Of a DNA stretch of 64,000 bases, positions 11,101 through 19,896 are shown one piece after another (the first letter of the stretch is position 1; each line of letters opens with the position of its first letter). Where the stretch lies: assembly GCA_030681475.1 (NCBI GenBank), contig JAUXWT010000044.1:45379-109378 (forward strand). Reading direction: 5' to 3'. Below the pieces are notes generated by a model. The model worked only from the letters and a program-made list of their open reading frames with translations, was not told the origin of the DNA and did no database searches. This stretch comes from Bacteroidales bacterium. Lineage in GTDB: Bacteria > Bacteroidota > Bacteroidia > Bacteroidales > FEN-979. The translations under genes and the position numbers were made by a program.

Positions 11101-11852
11101 GCCAATTGGTATCGGAATACAACAGGATGATAGATGAGCTGGGCAGGAGTGCGGAAATGCTTGCCAGATCGGAACGGGAAAGCGCCTGGCGCGAGATGGC
11201 CAAGCAGGTTGCCCATGAGATTAAAAATCCATTGACCCCGATGAAGTTGAGTGTACAGTACCTTGAAAAGGCGTGGAATGAAAAAGCCCCGGACTGGGAC
11301 CAGAGATTATCACGCTTCACAAAAACGCTCGTGGCTCAAATAGATGCCTTGTCGGTCATCGCTTCCGACTTTTCCGACTTTGCGAAAATGCCGGCAGTCG
11401 TTATGGAAAAAATCGACATGGAAGAAGTTATCCGGTTTGTGTTGTCATTATATCAGGAAACGACGCCAATAAGTTATGAGTTCCAGAATGAAGTTTCTGA
11501 ACCAATTATCACCGGAGACCGGTCTCAGCTCATCCGGTTATTTACCAACCTGCTGAATAATGCTGTTCAGGCAATTGGTGATCGTTCTGATGGTGTTATT
11601 CGCATTCACATCGCAAAACAACAACAATCTATCGTTGTAAAGCTGTCAGACAATGGTTGCGGAATTTCACCCGAACGTACGGATAGGATTTTTCAACCTG
11701 ATTTTACCACAAAAACAAGTGGAATGGGGCTGGGCCTCGCAATTGTGAAAGGAATCCTGGATGGAATGAACGGTGAAATTTCATTTACTTCCGAAGAACA
11801 AAAAGGCACGACCTTTTTCATAAAATTTCCTGAAAATGATGAACATGAATAA
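8127..11852 (+). CDS. Large sensor histidine kinase (multi-TM, HAMP, HisKA, HATPase)
   Basis: 1241 aa; ISNYITAPLAMLAGKMSQLRLG (HAMP), REMAKQVAHEIKNPLTPMKLSVQYL (H-box), LIRLFTNLLNNAVQAI...GCGISPE...GMGLGLAIVKGI (N/G boxes); NtrY-like arrangement. GTG start. Confidence 0.92.
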   Translation: MKKHQPRFFFREIPGLLLAVLLFFTVFSIRQFIEQQNRPESITLEFQNEWNAIASETAKRVEFLISEFDTTSQAVPPKGVDLNPGNDNDCEIFFLVYKNDTLVYWNNNKVILPPEFSKTCTNDNFARQMQTGWYGFHCQQKGDYHFLGGYLIKHEYPFQNEYLQNRFSSRFDIPASISITSKIGSYPIINTGKTFIFSLDFSNYKAHSEGLVFLIFLLFIVGSLCLYYFLFRVFSLLSWFKNRDNLLIVSYSVSLILLRLIQDRSGFPAEIYRSELFSPAWYSSSVFLPSLGDFTLNALILFVISLVFFKKSSITPDTSLIRQSQRFARNTFALIIILMFFQAVGYFVSDLVINSSLSLNLQNVSGLICESGFGLFIATTMLFSLWLVSTKVFDAISFTVPPKKWLVLSVFLATGIFSLACWLAGWTLNLTITLFFILYFTAYWYIKSRKNVLFTIQNLIFFLCFYAILGTVLLKKANQKKETEKLNLWAGKLVTQQNPVTEVLFEQVERRLRADSLLNEWMQPNAIYNSYGQDSLVNYLKTRYFKDYWRKYQIQITYCEPTKNLRIQPQGYLINCSAYFQGIINNYGKATSLPGLFFLDYGFGKEYYLAVFPGMPVGNRPEVCPALFIEFNLRNAYPDPGYPGLLMDKARLVLPNLSDYSYGLFHDGKLIRAAGAWPYKTELKKFQSFSAEKSSFVEDHMIHYQYHVNNTDTLLISKPEDNFLSFATPFSYLFLLFFAMALLVTAIVHFPWNFNFVPVTLRNRLHFSLIGILLVTILAIGIVQINNIIQINLKKNVDNLREKAYSMVIEVQHKYSLLQEIRDVANPELADFLVKLSNVFFTDINVYSTNGILVASSRPQIFEEGLLSERMNAIAFRNLVVEKKSIFIHHESIGSMQFNSAYLPFYNDHDQLLGFVNLPSFARQDEAKKEISSFLVTFVNIYILLILFGIFITVLISNYITAPLAMLAGKMSQLRLGKVNEKIPWKQNDEIGQLVSEYNRMIDELGRSAEMLARSERESAWREMAKQVAHEIKNPLTPMKLSVQYLEKAWNEKAPDWDQRLSRFTKTLVAQIDALSVIASDFSDFAKMPAVVMEKIDMEEVIRFVLSLYQETTPISYEFQNEVSEPIITGDRSQLIRLFTNLLNNAVQAIGDRSDGVIRIHIAKQQQSIVVKLSDNGCGISPERTDRIFQPDFTTKTSGMGLGLAIVKGILDGMNGEISFTSEEQKGTTFFIKFPENDEHE

Positions 11853-12333
11853 ACAGATGCAAAATAACATATCATCCTTTCTGATCTGTCTGTCAATTAT
11901 GATCGCACTCCTGGGAACCGGTTGTAAAAAGGAGACCAGAGAGTTATACCACCGTTTTCCGGATAAATCGTGGATGAGGTTCAATTTGCTCAGTTTCGAA
12001 ATACCTGTTGACGAGGTTAACGTATATAACGTTTACCTTTTTGCGCGGTTTGTCCCCGATTTTCAATATGAAACACTTGATTTCAATATGGTTATGACGA
12101 CTGCGGCGGGGGAGGAGCGGATAAACGAATATCAGATGGATGTGAAGTCGAAATCGGGAGAGTATTTCATAGCTTGCACCAAGGATTCATGCCAGGGAAC
12201 GATATTGTTGAAAAGGGAATTAAATTTATCTAAACCGGGCATCCTGAAAATAGAGATCGAAAACCTTACCCCGCGCTTAAAAACCGAGGGCATTCTCGGG
12301 GTTGGCATCAGGCTGGTGCCATCAGGAAAGTAA
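11836..12333 (+). CDS. gldH: GldH-like gliding-motility lipoprotein
   Basis: Lipobox-like LLGTGC; YHRFPDKSWMRFNLLSFEIPVDEVNVYNVYLFARFVPDFQYETLDFNM resembles GldH. Confidence 0.6.
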   Translation: MMNMNKQMQNNISSFLICLSIMIALLGTGCKKETRELYHRFPDKSWMRFNLLSFEIPVDEVNVYNVYLFARFVPDFQYETLDFNMVMTTAAGEERINEYQMDVKSKSGEYFIACTKDSCQGTILLKRELNLSKPGILKIEIENLTPRLKTEGILGVGIRLVPSGK

Positions 12334-12777
12334 TCGGAGCGTCTCTTTTTTATCCAGATGAATTTGCCTGACCAGATGGTCGAGACTTTCAAATTTCTTT
12401 TCATCACGGATGCGATGATAAAAATAAACGACAAGGGTTTTACCATAAAGGTCTCCGGTAAAATCAAACAAATTGACTTCGACAGTCAATGTTTTACCAT
12501 TGACTGTGGGGCGAATTCCCGCATTGGCCATTCCATTGTAAACCAATTGATTTACTTCAACTTTTACAGCATATACCCCGTTGGCCAGTAAAAACGGTTT
12601 GTTTTTCAGCAGTTCGAGATTAGCGGTGGGATATCCAAGGGATCTGCCAAGGTGGTTTCCATGAACTACCAGTCCATGAATACAATAAACCGATTTCATA
12701 AGCTTATTGGCATGATGAATATCTCCAACCGACAGGGCATCTCTGACACCCTGAGCATCAAGACCTTGTTTTTCCAT
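12322..12777 (-). CDS. ribF: Stand-alone riboflavin kinase domain (C-terminal half of RibF)
   Basis: VVHGNHLGRSLGYPTANLELLKNKPFLLANGVYAVKVEV...GIRPTVNGKTLTVEVNLFDFTGDLYGKTLVVYFYHRIRDEKKF; no N-terminal FAD synthetase domain. Confidence 0.88.
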   Translation of the reverse strand: MEKQGLDAQGVRDALSVGDIHHANKLMKSVYCIHGLVVHGNHLGRSLGYPTANLELLKNKPFLLANGVYAVKVEVNQLVYNGMANAGIRPTVNGKTLTVEVNLFDFTGDLYGKTLVVYFYHRIRDEKKFESLDHLVRQIHLDKKETLRLLS

Positions 12778-12803
12778 GAAGCAAAGCTACAAAAATCACC
12801 GGG

Positions 12804-13703
12804 TTAAAAAAGCGGCTTATCTTTTTTGCTGAGCCGTTTGATCATGATCAGCTCGTATACGGCGTAAACGTAATGCGCCCACACCCCAACCAGCATAATA
12901 ATTAGAGTGATAATCATCCAGAGCGGAGCGATCGGCGTCCAAAGCTCCCTTGACGGGACTTCGGCTTGATAATATTGCTTATGTACGCCCCAGTTGATCA
13001 TGTTCTGGTCACGTACAAAGCCAAATTGATCATGTTCTTCGATTTGAGCCACCACCATCAGATTTCCCAGGGTGTCGCCTACTATGTTTTTTGGAAATTC
13101 GAGGGTTCCTGTCCCGTTTTCATCGAGGTCGATCTCTCCAATTTTCAACAAACTGAACAACCTGGGAGTATAGATAATCATATTTTCAGAGGGGATAGGC
13201 ACCGTTTCGCCTTTTTCATTTTCCTGAGTTGCAGTCACCTTCAGGATACGGATTGAATCTTCAATACTGAAGGAGAGCCGGATTTTCGCCGGTTTGGCAG
13301 AAATGGATGCTTCTGCCTCCAGGTACTTAACGTTGCCTGTATAATTTGACGTATAGGCAACCATGCCATCTTTATCGGCCGGCAATCCGGCGGCGGTAAT
13401 TTGATAAACGGCCTTGCCCTCCTGATCGGTTTTCGACTGGCCTAACACCTTGCTGATGGATCCATTGGAAGCAGTAAATTCAATCGATGCATTTTCAAGA
13501 CCAAAGATAATATCCCCTTTTCTAATACGCAGGGTTGCCGTTAAAATGACCGTGTCAGAATTACACAGGTAATTCAGCGTCATCTTTGTTTCAGCAAGTG
13601 TATTCGTGGAGTCTGTATTGTCTTCGGCAAATGAAGTCAATGGCTGAAACGCCAGGGAAATCATGGTGACAAGGAATATGATAAACGTGAGAACTCTTTT
13701 CAT
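12804..13703 (-). CDS. Exported membrane-anchored protein with Ig/Big-like region, part of the redox cluster
   Basis: N-terminal signal peptide, beta-rich middle, C-terminal TM (LWMIITLIIMLVGVWAHYVYAVYEL). Confidence 0.6.
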   Translation of the reverse strand: MKRVLTFIIFLVTMISLAFQPLTSFAEDNTDSTNTLAETKMTLNYLCNSDTVILTATLRIRKGDIIFGLENASIEFTASNGSISKVLGQSKTDQEGKAVYQITAAGLPADKDGMVAYTSNYTGNVKYLEAEASISAKPAKIRLSFSIEDSIRILKVTATQENEKGETVPIPSENMIIYTPRLFSLLKIGEIDLDENGTGTLEFPKNIVGDTLGNLMVVAQIEEHDQFGFVRDQNMINWGVHKQYYQAEVPSRELWTPIAPLWMIITLIIMLVGVWAHYVYAVYELIMIKRLSKKDKPLF

Positions 13704-13733
13704 AAGGATAAATTGAGTAATTCCGGTGAATAA

Positions 13734-15047
13734 TCAGACTAAAACATCTTCTTTTTTCTCTTCTACCTGTAATCCATCGACAGGAATGATGGTTACAAAC
13801 TTCGATGCCAGCGTAAAGAGAAGGCAGAATACGGCGACCCCCGCCGCGGTGAGACTCCATTCGACCCAGGTGGCTGAATAATTCAGCCATTCAGCGCGTG
13901 ATTCCTGGATGGGAAGGTAAGGAGATTCAAGGGTGGGAACTACGATGATATAGCGGTTGAGCCAAAGCGCGAGGACAACGATAACCGCGGTAATGGTGAT
14001 GTTCGTAATGGTCCTGAGTTTGGCTATGCCTACAACCAGAAGCGGTAAAAGCACTCCTACGTAATTTGAAAAGAGGAATTCCCAGTAAAATTCTTTAAAG
14101 AGCAACTGGATCAGCAATTCATCGTTTTTTTCGGACCCATACCATTTGGTAAGATAATCGCTGAATGTAAAGTAGCCGAAAAAGGCGGCAAGGACAAGCA
14201 TGATAACGCCAACGGCAACAAAATGTTTTTTGGTAATATATGCTTCGAGATGGTAAACCCTTCTGAAAACCCACATACATACAATAAGCACTGCACTTCC
14301 TGAATATACGGCCGCAATAACGAAATAGGGGCCGAAGATGGTGCTGTGCCAGCCAGGTTGCAGGGTAACGCTGAAAATCCAGGCCAGTACCGAGTAAACG
14401 ATGATGGCAATGGCTATAACCATGGCGGCCATGATGTCGGTGGCCCTGTTTAACCGTTTTTGTTGTTCCGGGGTTCCGGTATATCCAAGAGAAAGTACGT
14501 TATACAATTTTTTTCTCCAATTCGGAAGCTGAAGCAGTTCATAATCCCGCAGCCTGGCAATGTCGCGTAAAACGGACAGATAAAGAAAGATAAAACAGCC
14601 GAAGATGTCCGTGGAAATGGCAATGACGTCCCAGGTGATTGGTGATTGTATTCTTCCGAAAATAACCAGGTAGTGCAGTTTGTCAAGCCTGCCGATGCAA
14701 AGCAGGATAAAGCAAGGTCCGATCAAAAGAGCGATAATGGTGATGAATTCGGCCATGCGTATAACGGGTTTACGCCATGCGGTTTTAAAAAGGTGCAGCG
14801 TACCCGAAATAAGCGCACCCGCATAGCTTATCCCCATAAAGAAGATGAAATTCACGATATAAACACCCCAAACCACATTGTCACGCATACCGGTAACTTC
14901 GTGTCCCAGATAGACTTGCTGAAGGAATGCGTAAAAACCTATTCCGATTACGACAAGTAAAAAAACAATCCAGACATATCCCTGAATGGAAGTCCGTTCG
15001 AGTTGTGGGGCAAAAACCTGCAGTGGATCTTTATTTTGCAATTCCAT
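13734..15047 (-). CDS. NrfD/PsrC-family quinone-interacting integral membrane subunit
   Basis: 437 aa, about 10 TM; GVYIVNFIFFMGISYAGALISGTLHLF; directly follows the ferredoxin-like gene, as in PsrBC/NrfCD pairs. Confidence 0.88.
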   Translation of the reverse strand: MELQNKDPLQVFAPQLERTSIQGYVWIVFLLVVIGIGFYAFLQQVYLGHEVTGMRDNVVWGVYIVNFIFFMGISYAGALISGTLHLFKTAWRKPVIRMAEFITIIALLIGPCFILLCIGRLDKLHYLVIFGRIQSPITWDVIAISTDIFGCFIFLYLSVLRDIARLRDYELLQLPNWRKKLYNVLSLGYTGTPEQQKRLNRATDIMAAMVIAIAIIVYSVLAWIFSVTLQPGWHSTIFGPYFVIAAVYSGSAVLIVCMWVFRRVYHLEAYITKKHFVAVGVIMLVLAAFFGYFTFSDYLTKWYGSEKNDELLIQLLFKEFYWEFLFSNYVGVLLPLLVVGIAKLRTITNITITAVIVVLALWLNRYIIVVPTLESPYLPIQESRAEWLNYSATWVEWSLTAAGVAVFCLLFTLASKFVTIIPVDGLQVEEKKEDVLV

Positions 15048-15049
15048 GG

Positions 15050-16018
15050 TTACGGTTTATTTTTTATACTGTATGGGGTTTCCTTGTAACGATCAATGAT
15101 CTCCTGGTTCATGTCGGCGAACCCACTCTCAACTTCAAATTGGCGGTCAACGGGAGGCAGGTAATATACGCATGGACGGGTCCCGAGTACTTCAAGGTAC
15201 CTGTATCCGGCACGGTCATGGATGAGCTGACTGAACTGATGGGTTTCAGTGCCGTTTGTTACGGTATCCTCGTCAACATCTCCAAAATAGATCACACCCA
15301 TCGGACAGGCAGAAGCGCAATAGGGGATTTTACCGACCCTGACAAGATCAGGGCAGAAATCACATTTTGAAACAGTGCCCTCTTTTCCCGGGCTGCTTGC
15401 TTCGGGCGAATAAGGTTCTTTATCTTCATCAAATTCAGGGTAATGCTTCCATGCAAAAACGCGGGTCGAGTAAGGGCATCCAGTCATGCAAAACTTGCAA
15501 CCGATGCAGCGCTCATTGTCAATCAGCACAATACCGTCTGTACGTTTATAGGTAGCTCCAACCGGACATACGCTGACGCACAACGGGTTATCGCAATGGA
15601 AGCAGGGTTTCGGGAACCAGTAAGGAGCTGTTTTTTCAGAATCCTGCAACAGATATACTTTTATGAATTCCTGGCTATGCGGGAGGTGATGACCTTTTTG
15701 ACAGGCTTCAACGCACTTCCTGGCATTTTTACACTTGCCAAGATCAATGACCATTACAAACTTACGCCCTGGAATTCCTTTGAGGGACTCAGTGCGCGAA
15801 ACACGGGGTAACTTCAGCAGCCCCTGATCCACTTCCATGATCTCCCCGTCGGTGGTAAGGACTTTTACCTTTTCTCCGGTTTCTGTGGCCGTCGCGTCAA
15901 TGTATGCCGTGACCAGACCGCTTCCGATGGCCACACCGGCACCGGCAATGAGCCCTTTTTTCAGGAACTGGCGACGTGAGTTTTTCGGATGCTTATTTAC
16001 TTCTTCTTTCACGTTCAT
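15050..16018 (-). CDS. Tat-exported 4Fe-4S dicluster protein (NrfC/PsrB/HybA-like)
   Basis: SRRQFLKKGLIAGAG twin-arginine signal; cysteine clusters CFHCDNPLCVSVCPVG, CIGCKFCMTGCPYS, CDFC...CASACPMG. Confidence 0.92.
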   Translation of the reverse strand: MNVKEEVNKHPKNSRRQFLKKGLIAGAGVAIGSGLVTAYIDATATETGEKVKVLTTDGEIMEVDQGLLKLPRVSRTESLKGIPGRKFVMVIDLGKCKNARKCVEACQKGHHLPHSQEFIKVYLLQDSEKTAPYWFPKPCFHCDNPLCVSVCPVGATYKRTDGIVLIDNERCIGCKFCMTGCPYSTRVFAWKHYPEFDEDKEPYSPEASSPGKEGTVSKCDFCPDLVRVGKIPYCASACPMGVIYFGDVDEDTVTNGTETHQFSQLIHDRAGYRYLEVLGTRPCVYYLPPVDRQFEVESGFADMNQEIIDRYKETPYSIKNKP

Positions 16019-16023
16019 TAATT

Positions 16024-16647
16024 TTAGTGAGATTCATGGTAGCCATTGATCATGCTTTTAAAGTTGCTTACAGGATTATTCCCGATGGTACAAAAATAGA
16101 TATGTACGCACATGATGATACTGATCGCAAAACCTGCTGCGATATGAAACAGGTCGGTAAGATCGAGTCCGCTGTAACCAAAAACACTGTTTATGGTTAT
16201 TTCCGGGTAAAGAAGCCCCCATCCGGAAAAAATTACAACCGGGACAAATATATACATCAGAACAACGTAGGTAACCTGCTGCAAGGGATTGAATTTGCTT
16301 TCATCGTTAACGGGAAAAGGCGCATCTTCCTTTTTGAAAAGTCCGATGGTATAATATCTGAATTGTTTTTTCATGCGGGATATAAATCCTTTGACCGGGA
16401 TAATGTAATATACTCCATTGGGAGTAAACAGATTGCCCAGGAAAAAGGCAATATAGCTGATGGTTAAGATAATTCCGGCAATATTATGCACGGAAACAGC
16501 AGCGCTGAACTTTACCACAGTTCCCGGATTTGAGAACTGGATACTTAAACCGGTAATAATCAATATGAGGCAGAGGAGGGCATTTACCATATGCCAGATC
16601 CTGATCCAGACAGGATACAAGTAGAGTTTTTCAGGGTGATGGTTCAT
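16024..16647 (-). CDS. Cytochrome b/b6-type integral membrane protein (NarI/FdnI/Hyd-b like)
   Basis: ORF 16024..16683; likely start MNHHPEKLYLYPVWIRIWHMVNALLC. His in several TM helices (RIWHMVNALLC, SVHNIAGI, LFHIAAGFAISIIMCVHIYF). Confidence 0.82.
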   Translation of the reverse strand: MNHHPEKLYLYPVWIRIWHMVNALLCLILIITGLSIQFSNPGTVVKFSAAVSVHNIAGIILTISYIAFFLGNLFTPNGVYYIIPVKGFISRMKKQFRYYTIGLFKKEDAPFPVNDESKFNPLQQVTYVVLMYIFVPVVIFSGWGLLYPEITINSVFGYSGLDLTDLFHIAAGFAISIIMCVHIYFCTIGNNPVSNFKSMINGYHESH

Positions 16648-16657
16648 ATAGATCGTT

Positions 16658-17755
16658 TTATTTTTTAATGCGCAAACCAGCATGGATGAGAATCAACAGT
16701 ACCGTAAAGCCAAAAATGACAAGACTGATCACATTCAACCTGTTGCTTACATCTGGTCCGACGGAGGTTGTTCCTCCCATTAACATTCCCAGTATGACTC
16801 CTTTATTCTGAAGCTTTTCGCTTACCTGGTATTTATATAAAGAGGCATAAAGAATAGAGTTTTTCGAGTGGCAGGATTCGCATTTTCGCACCGCCTGATT
16901 TTTTGCGACCACGTGATGAGCCACTACCAGCGTGTCTTTATTTGCCGTATGACACTCGATACAGCGCACGTGGGTAAAGTGGGAGGCCTGATTAGGCAGC
17001 CATTCATGTTTCTGTAAAATATTGGGCTTGAGTTTACTGGTAAGCAATTCATAGTTTTTAAAATCCCCGTGGCAATTCAAGCAAATCTGGTTATCGTATG
17101 TAATTGTCTCTTTAAGGTTTTCAGTGTTGCGGGCATTGATTTTATAGGAGTGGGCATCGTGACACATCCAGCAGGTAAAATCCTCGCTGTGTTTTTCGGA
17201 ATGAACGCTGGCCTGAAATTCCGATTCAATTTGTTCGAATTTGAATTGTGCATATTTTTCATCTCCGCCATGGCAGTCGATGCAGGTGGCTATTGCCTCC
17301 ATGCGAAGGTTGTTGTCGTGGGGAAATGTGGCATAGTCCTCGGAATGGCAGTCGGTGCATTTGAACTCGCGATGGTTTGACGCATAAAAAAGATCACGGT
17401 CCATGACCAACTCGGAATACATTCGTTTGGTGATTGTTTTCTGCGAGCCCGGTTTTTCGTAGATGTATTTTGACTGACCGTGGCAGTTTAAACACACTTC
17501 ATTATCCTCGGCATTTTTAAACCGGGTAAGGTCAACCTTGACAGGTTTCTCTTGCTGGGCTTGCGAATTAACAGTAATTTGTTTGGTGTCTGATATTTTT
17601 ACAAGGGTGAAGGCAAGTGTAAAAAGTATCAGCATCACCAGTACGACCCATGCGGGACGGATATTTGCTTTGTAGATCATGGTAATTAAGGTAGAAAGGT
17701 TCTCGGGATAGGAAGGAAAAAAAAATGGGCGCCACCAGGTATGCCCCGTTAACAC
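16658..17755 (-). CDS. Heptaheme c-type cytochrome, membrane anchored at both ends
   Basis: Seven CXXCH motifs: CLNCH, CTDCH, CIDCH, CWMCH, CLNCH, CIECH, CESCH. N-terminal TM and C-terminal TM. True start may be internal (MIYKANIRPAW...). Confidence 0.92.
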   Translation of the reverse strand: MLTGHTWWRPFFFPSYPENLSTLITMIYKANIRPAWVVLVMLILFTLAFTLVKISDTKQITVNSQAQQEKPVKVDLTRFKNAEDNEVCLNCHGQSKYIYEKPGSQKTITKRMYSELVMDRDLFYASNHREFKCTDCHSEDYATFPHDNNLRMEAIATCIDCHGGDEKYAQFKFEQIESEFQASVHSEKHSEDFTCWMCHDAHSYKINARNTENLKETITYDNQICLNCHGDFKNYELLTSKLKPNILQKHEWLPNQASHFTHVRCIECHTANKDTLVVAHHVVAKNQAVRKCESCHSKNSILYASLYKYQVSEKLQNKGVILGMLMGGTTSVGPDVSNRLNVISLVIFGFTVLLILIHAGLRIKK

Positions 17756-17789
17756 CCATTTAATGTATCATTGTGGAATCATCATGCAG

Positions 17790-18206
17790 TTATTTTTTGA
17801 AAGTCCGCATGAAGGCGACCAATGCCCAACGATCATTTGCATCCGGGATTTTCTTTTCATATGCGGGCATTTCATCGCGGCCCTTGTTGGTGCGGTAGAA
17901 AATTTCACCATCGGTTCCTGCCTGGAAGGCGGCGGAGGAGAAATCTCCTGATTCGGTTTTCAGAGATGCGGCTTTTGGGCCATCGCCCAGGCCTTTACTT
18001 CCGTGACAAGATTTGCAATGTTTCGCCCACAGTTCCTTGCCCGTAGCCAGATCGGCCTTTGCAGGGGCTTTCAGCGCTTTGTCTTTTTCAGGAACAGGCC
18101 ATGGTTTTTGTTTTGCCTGCTGTGCATGCAAGGCATTGCCAAACATAAATACCACTGCGATGATTGCAGCAGCCATAAGTGTTGCGATTTTTTGTGTTGT
18201 TTTCAT
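17790..18206 (-). CDS. Monoheme periplasmic cytochrome c
   Basis: Signal peptide, ATGKELWAKHCKSCHGSKGLGDGPKAASL. Confidence 0.93.
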   Translation of the reverse strand: MKTTQKIATLMAAAIIAVVFMFGNALHAQQAKQKPWPVPEKDKALKAPAKADLATGKELWAKHCKSCHGSKGLGDGPKAASLKTESGDFSSAAFQAGTDGEIFYRTNKGRDEMPAYEKKIPDANDRWALVAFMRTFKK

Positions 18207-18248
18207 TGTTTTATTATTTAATGTTAGACATTGTGTTTTGGATATAGT

Positions 18249-19331
18249 TTAAAAAGTCCACAACCGGGTTATGTTGAATCCGAGAAGAATATATCCTTTA
18301 TAGGGATTATTGTAATTATACATGACCGTTTCCTGTGGCACCAATCCGTTTGCCGCCGTCATGAAGATCTGGAAAGCATGGGTGCTGGTGGCAATCTCAA
18401 CGCCCAAACCAAAATTGGGCCATGGAGCGGTATTTAGATAGGTAAAGACAGGTTGAGAATAGCTCAGCATTACAGATGTTTGCGGGCTGACTTTTATCCT
18501 GCCAATACCCGAAATATTAATGTTGTCATTTTTCATTCCATTGGCATGGTTATATGTCATTTCAGTTTCGTCGATCAGGTTATAATGCACCCATGAAACT
18601 CCCAATTGTGCCGAAAATTCCTTGCAGAACCGCTTTGCAAACATCAGTTCGGCAAAATAGGAAAAACGATAGGAAGCCTTGAAGGTGTGATCAAACAGGG
18701 AGCTGAGATCAGATGGGTTGGCGCCTTTAAGTCCGCTTGCCTGGCTGTAGGTTATATAGTCCATACCATATAAAGTGTCGTTTTGCAGAGTCTGATTGAT
18801 CAGGTTGGCTTCGAAGGCAGGATCTTCTACAATTGAGGCAAAATCAAGATCAGATGACAGCTTATTGTTTCCAAGGAAGGACTTGTTCCTGCAATCTATG
18901 CCAACATTTCCGTAGAATGTTATGGTAACAGGGAACCCGGCCTTACGCTGGCGTGCAATAATATATTTCAGGTTGAAATCTTGCATCCTTTTAAATTTAG
19001 TGGTTCCAAAACCGACCTGCAGATCTTTGGTAACGGTGAAGTTCAACCCGAACCGGATATTGGAAGAACCCCAAATTCCCCAGAGGTCAGACCATTTTTG
19101 CTGGATAGTTCCGAAATCGTGCTGGATAATAAATTCAAGGGTCCTTGCCGGGGGAAGGGAAACGGTTTGGTCTGAAATGAAATATCCGCTTTGAAATGGC
19201 GCCTTTTCCAATGGTTTTTGTGTTGGTTCTTCCTGAGTTGAATCCTGCGCAATAACCATACCAAAACCGCTCATCATGAAAATGAAACTGAATAATAATC
19301 GTCTTATTTTATCCATAGTTTGTGTATGCAT
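18249..19331 (-). CDS. DUF5777-like outer-membrane beta-barrel protein
   Basis: Signal peptide; LPPARTLEFIIQHDFGTIQ...; alternating amphipathic strands; terminal aromatic (LWTF) typical of outer-membrane proteins. Confidence 0.78.
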   Translation of the reverse strand: MHTQTMDKIRRLLFSFIFMMSGFGMVIAQDSTQEEPTQKPLEKAPFQSGYFISDQTVSLPPARTLEFIIQHDFGTIQQKWSDLWGIWGSSNIRFGLNFTVTKDLQVGFGTTKFKRMQDFNLKYIIARQRKAGFPVTITFYGNVGIDCRNKSFLGNNKLSSDLDFASIVEDPAFEANLINQTLQNDTLYGMDYITYSQASGLKGANPSDLSSLFDHTFKASYRFSYFAELMFAKRFCKEFSAQLGVSWVHYNLIDETEMTYNHANGMKNDNINISGIGRIKVSPQTSVMLSYSQPVFTYLNTAPWPNFGLGVEIATSTHAFQIFMTAANGLVPQETVMYNYNNPYKGYILLGFNITRLWTF

Positions 19332-19361
19332 TTCGAATAATTATTAGAGTTAGTAAATTCA

Positions 19362-19766
19362 TTAATTATTTTTCGCTCCCTGTCTGATCCATTTGTAGAC
19401 CGAGTCGGCATTCGCCTTGTTGCAATATTGGGCCATGCTGCCACCAGTGACCATTTTCTTATATAAAATACTGTTACCAGGGGTTACGGTATCTATCTGG
19501 CCGGGCATGGTCATCAATGACTGATACGATTTGCCCGAAACCAGAACCGGAGGGGTTGCACCTACTCCATGGCAGAAAGAACATTTGGCAGTAAAAATGG
19601 GTTGTATTTCTCCGGCATAGCTGATCTTGTTTTCATTGGGGGAGGGGGGCGCTGGTGGTGGGGCGGGAGGATCCGGCACGATGAAATCACTGGTACAGGA
19701 GGAGAATAAAAAAAGAACGAAAATGATCGTCATCAGCTTATTAAACGTTCTACTTTGCATAATCAA
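19362..19766 (-). CDS. Small cytochrome c lipoprotein with Pro-rich linker
   Basis: Lipobox LFSSC, linker PDPPAPPPAPPSPNEN, heme motif CSFCHG. Confidence 0.85.
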   Translation of the reverse strand: MIMQSRTFNKLMTIIFVLFLFSSCTSDFIVPDPPAPPPAPPSPNENKISYAGEIQPIFTAKCSFCHGVGATPPVLVSGKSYQSLMTMPGQIDTVTPGNSILYKKMVTGGSMAQYCNKANADSVYKWIRQGAKNN

Positions 19767-19845
19767 TTTTTTATTTAATACGATTTATGATTCGTTGATA
19801 GGTATTTTTCTTTAGCAATTAAAAATGAGATTATTTCTTAGTTGT

Positions 19846-19880
19846 AAAAAAAGGCTTCAGGATCGCTGAAGCCTTTTTTC
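19846..19880 (-). terminator. Rho-independent terminator downstream of the collagen-like multiheme gene
   Basis: aaaaaaaggcttcag-gatcg-ctgaagccttttttc: long perfect stem with A/T flanks; could function in both directions. Confidence 0.88.
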
Positions 19881-19896
19881 TGATCACAGGACCATT

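Noticed and set aside
13734-18206. Nitrite reductase (NrfABCD) operon
   Set aside because: NrfC- and NrfD-like proteins are present but there is no NrfA pentaheme catalytic subunit with CXXCK.
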